Below, piece by piece: positions 33,012-35,328 of a stretch of DNA of 35,328 nt. The position numbers and the translations under genes were made by a program. The stretch is from Acidobacteriota bacterium. GTDB lineage: Bacteria > Acidobacteriota > Vicinamibacteria > Vicinamibacterales > 2-12-FULL-66-21. Every line of letters starts with the position of its first letter. The first letter of the stretch is position 1. Location of the stretch: positions 8,187 through 43,514 of the forward strand of contig QHWR01000141.1 of NCBI GenBank assembly GCA_003223835.1, read 5' to 3'. The notes beneath the pieces are model-generated. The model was not told the origin of the DNA. It made no database searches and saw only the letters and a program-made list of their open reading frames with translations.

Positions 33012-35328
33012 CTAGTAAGTGAATTTCAGCACCAGCTCCACAATCCTGGGTGCTGAAAACGTGTTCTGGATTCGCCCGAACGTTGTCGGGTCCGAGATGT
33101 TTGCGGAGCCAGCCTGCAGGGCGAAATTGGGATGGTTCAGCACGTTGAACGCCTCGACCTTGAACGTCAGATAACGCCTGTCGTCTATGACGTAGAAGTT
33201 CTTGCCCAGGCCCAGATCGAGATTCCAGTAACGCGGGCCGGACAGGATGCCGACGCCCGAGTTGCCGAACTGCCCCTTGGGAGCGCTCCTGAAGCAGTTG
33301 ATGTCGATCCAGGCGTCGTTCACGCCGGCCCCGGAGATCGCGCCGTTGCAGATGCGGTTCGGGCGTTCGAGCGAGCGGGTCGCCTGCAGCGACTGGCCGG
33401 CGCCGTCCCACACCGTCAGGGCGAGGCCGCTGTGCGCCTGGAAGATGCTGTTGAGGGTCCAACCGCCCAGGACGGCGTTCTTCACGCCCGTCGCGCTGCC
33501 GCCTCGTGACCTGCCGTACGGCACGTCGTAGACGGTGGCCAGGCTGAAGTTGTGGCTCATGTCGTACGGCGATCGTCCGTAGTCCTTTCGAGGGTTCGTG
33601 CTATCGAGGTAGTAATAGCCCTGCCCCGCCGTTTGACCCCAGCCCACGCCGTAATACCCGACGTTGTCGCTGAGTGCCTTGCTGTAGGTGTACGACGCGA
33701 GGAACTCGAGGCCTTCGGTCGGCCGCTGGCGCAGGCTCGTTTGCAGCGCGTCGTACGCGCCGATGCCGATCGAGTTCGTGCCGCTGGTCGTGCCGATGTT
33801 CGGGTTCAGCGGATAGAGCGGTCGCCGCTGATCCAACGGCCGCCACGTTTCGACCGGCCCCGGATCCGCTTCGGGCTGATTGAAGTCGAACGGCACGACC
33901 ATGTGACTGGCGCGGCTGCCCACATAGCCGATTTGACCGGAGAGCGCGCTCGTCAGCTTGCGCTCGACGAAGACGTTCCACTGCTTCGTGAGCTGCGGAC
34001 GGAGGTCCGGAGCGAAAATCCGGAAGAGCGTTCCCGGGCCGCCGTTGACGTTCGGGATGATGTCCGCAAAGCCGACCGACGCGCTCCCGGCACCCGTCGT
34101 CGCGTCAAAGACCTTTCGGCCTTCGAAGTTGAACGGCGGGTTCTGCGTGAGCCGCAGGTTCTTGCCGGTGCCTTCCATGTATTGCACGATCCCGAACGCG
34201 CCGCGCACCACCCATTTGTCGGTCGGCGTCCACGCGACGCCGAGTCGGGGCTCGAAGCCACCATAGTACGCGTTGAAGAGCGCGCGGCTGTTGCCTCCCT
34301 GACCGGCCAGGAGCAGCTGGCCCGTCTTCAGGTCGATGTTCGACTGCCGGTTGTCTTTCTCCACCCACGGCGACGTGTACTCCCACGTCAGTCCGAGGTT
34401 CAGGGTGAGGTTGTTCCGGACCTGGAAGTCGTCCTGCCCGAAGATGGCGACGCGATGGCCAAGTTGCATGAAGGGCGCCACCAGGCCGCCGCGCCCCTTG
34501 GCAGACACTTGATCGAGGAGGAAGTCCGAGAAGGCGAAGCCGGTGAATGCGCCGCCGTACTCGAAGTGACCGAGGATGCCCTCGTTGCCCGAATAGGAGT
34601 AGCCCTGCCGCTGGTAGAGCCATCGCCCGCCGAACTTCAGCTGATGACGGCCTTTGAACCACGTGTACTTTTCGGTGACCTGATAGCTCTTGTTGTTGTT
34701 GAACTCCGACCCGCCGGAATCCCCGACGCCGAAGTCGCCGATATTGAACGCGCTCAAGCCCGCGATCGTCTGGTCGCCGGGGATGCCGACGGTCGCGTTG
34801 GCCTTGCCGATGCCGGCCCAGTCCGTGGGAAGCGTCTGGAACTTCACGTGCGTGAAGCCCACGAGCAGCTCGTTGATGCCTGTCGCCGAGAGCGTACGGT
34901 TCCAGTTGAAGGCGAGGCCGAGAAACGGCGAATCGTTCGTCGCAATCAGGTTGCTCTGAAGCGGCGCGCGCTCGGGTTCCGACTTGTAATGCTGGTACGA
35001 CACGCGCCCGAAGAACCGATCGTGGTCCGACGTGTTTGCGTCGACTTTGAAATCGCCTTGGTGGACCCTCTGCTTGTCCGACGAAGGCGCGACCAGGTTG
35101 TTGTTGTCGCCGGACCGGTTGGGCAGCGGGTACAGCGTCTGGTTCGCGAGGATGGCCCGCGCGATCGGACTGAACCGGCCGACGGGGATGAGGTTGCCGG
35201 CGAAGGGCTGCCCCGTCTGCGGGTCGCGGATCGTCACGGGAACGCCCGAAAAGTCCCCACGGCGCCACGACTCGGGCGCGACGCTCCTGACCAGCTCGCC
35301 CGGACGGTTCCGGATGAAGCCCTGGTAA
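33012..35328 (-). CDS. Oar-like TonB-dependent receptor (C-terminal part, cut by window edge)
   Basis: The frame is open from base 35328 to the TAG at 33012, giving about 771 visible residues; the signal peptide, regulatory-like domain and plug lie outside the window. The visible part begins in the region where Oar-like receptors read G-E-L-V-R-S ... R-G-D-F-S-G-V, followed by T-I-R-D-P-Q-T-G-Q-P-F and R-F-S-P-I-A-R-A-I-L. Barrel landmarks include F-G-Q-D-D-F, F-E-P-R-L-G-V-A-W-T-P and, near the end, E-A-F-N-V-L-N-H-P-N-F. It ends V-L-K-F-T-Y, an aromatic C-terminal residue as required for outer-membrane assembly. A GTG at 35237 is not a real start because coding signal continues upstream. 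First gene of the minus-strand module with two FG-GAP/UnbV proteins. Confidence 0.92.
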   Translation of the reverse strand, partial: YQGFIRNRPGELVRSVAPESWRRGDFSGVPVTIRDPQTGQPFAGNLIPVGRFSPIARAILANQTLYPLPNRSGDNNNLVAPSSDKQRVHQGDFKVDANTSDHDRFFGRVSYQHYKSEPERAPLQSNLIATNDSPFLGLAFNWNRTLSATGINELLVGFTHVKFQTLPTDWAGIGKANATVGIPGDQTIAGLSAFNIGDFGVGDSGGSEFNNNKSYQVTEKYTWFKGRHQLKFGGRWLYQRQGYSYSGNEGILGHFEYGGAFTGFAFSDFLLDQVSAKGRGGLVAPFMQLGHRVAIFGQDDFQVRNNLTLNLGLTWEYTSPWVEKDNRQSNIDLKTGQLLLAGQGGNSRALFNAYYGGFEPRLGVAWTPTDKWVVRGAFGIVQYMEGTGKNLRLTQNPPFNFEGRKVFDATTGAGSASVGFADIIPNVNGGPGTLFRIFAPDLRPQLTKQWNVFVERKLTSALSGQIGYVGSRASHMVVPFDFNQPEADPGPVETWRPLDQRRPLYPLNPNIGTTSGTNSIGIGAYDALQTSLRQRPTEGLEFLASYTYSKALSDNVGYYGVGWGQTAGQGYYYLDSTNPRKDYGRSPYDMSHNFSLATVYDVPYGRSRGGSATGVKNAVLGGWTLNSIFQAHSGLALTVWDGAGQSLQATRSLERPNRICNGAISGAGVNDAWIDINCFRSAPKGQFGNSGVGILSGPRYWNLDLGLGKNFYVIDDRRYLTFKVEAFNVLNHPNFALQAGSANISDPTTFGRIQNTFSAPRIVELVLKFTY

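Overview
The window reads as a GC-rich chromosome segment of an Acidobacteriota bacterium, most likely of the Vicinamibacteria type. This is inferred from gene content only: two ADOP-type (acidobacterial duplicated orphan permease) ABC permeases without an ATPase, Oar-like TonB-dependent receptors with a carboxypeptidase-regulatory-like N-terminus, FG-GAP/ASPIC-UnbV (CRTAC1-family) proteins, sulfatase-TPR lipoproteins and many secreted enzymes. I saw no rRNA, tRNA, CRISPR array, transposase or phage gene.

Layout. 1-434 (-): 5' part of an ADOP permease. 662-1258 (+): DinB-like protein, convergent with a secreted BNR/sialidase-like protein (1351-2844, -). A divergent promoter with a shared -10 element separates the sialidase gene from an MFS transporter (2922-4313, +), which is followed by a DadA/SoxB-type FAD oxidoreductase (4351-5523) and a TonB receptor with its own well-formed promoter (5592-8225). 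Next come an orphan ArsR repressor (8266-8679) whose likely operator overlaps its start codon, and a gene-free stretch (8680-9150) of 47-bp direct repeats faced by an inverted related block. A second, Oar-like TonB receptor (9151-12522, -) diverges from a sulfatase-like/TPR lipoprotein (12633-14861, +). That gene converges on an amidohydrolase (14937-16238, -) across a composite palindromic repeat.

The middle holds a probable operon on the plus strand: periplasmic PQQ dehydrogenase (16439-18307), ADOP permease (18318-20750), DUF5107-TPR protein (20792-24100) and DUF4091 protein (24100-25878). The last two overlap by one base. A block of palindromic repeats then separates the operon from a conserved hypothetical protein (26053-26946). 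The set suggests periplasmic carbohydrate processing, but no substrate can be read from the sequence.

The right third is a minus-strand module: an Oar-like TonB receptor (33012 to beyond 35328), a 1283-residue FG-GAP/ASPIC-UnbV/thioredoxin-fold/TPR fusion (29147-32998) and a second FG-GAP/ASPIC-UnbV protein (26955-29123). The thioredoxin-fold part of the fusion has lost both active-site cysteines (W-A-P-P-S). The fusion's start codon lies inside a 19-bp hairpin placed 14 bases after the receptor's stop. This module is the best candidate for an undescribed system: an outer-membrane receptor coupled to large surface or periplasmic beta-propeller proteins.

Small palindromic repeats recur across the window. 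One family has a conserved 10-base loop and compensatory stem changes. At two places such elements supply the stop or start codon of a neighbouring gene.
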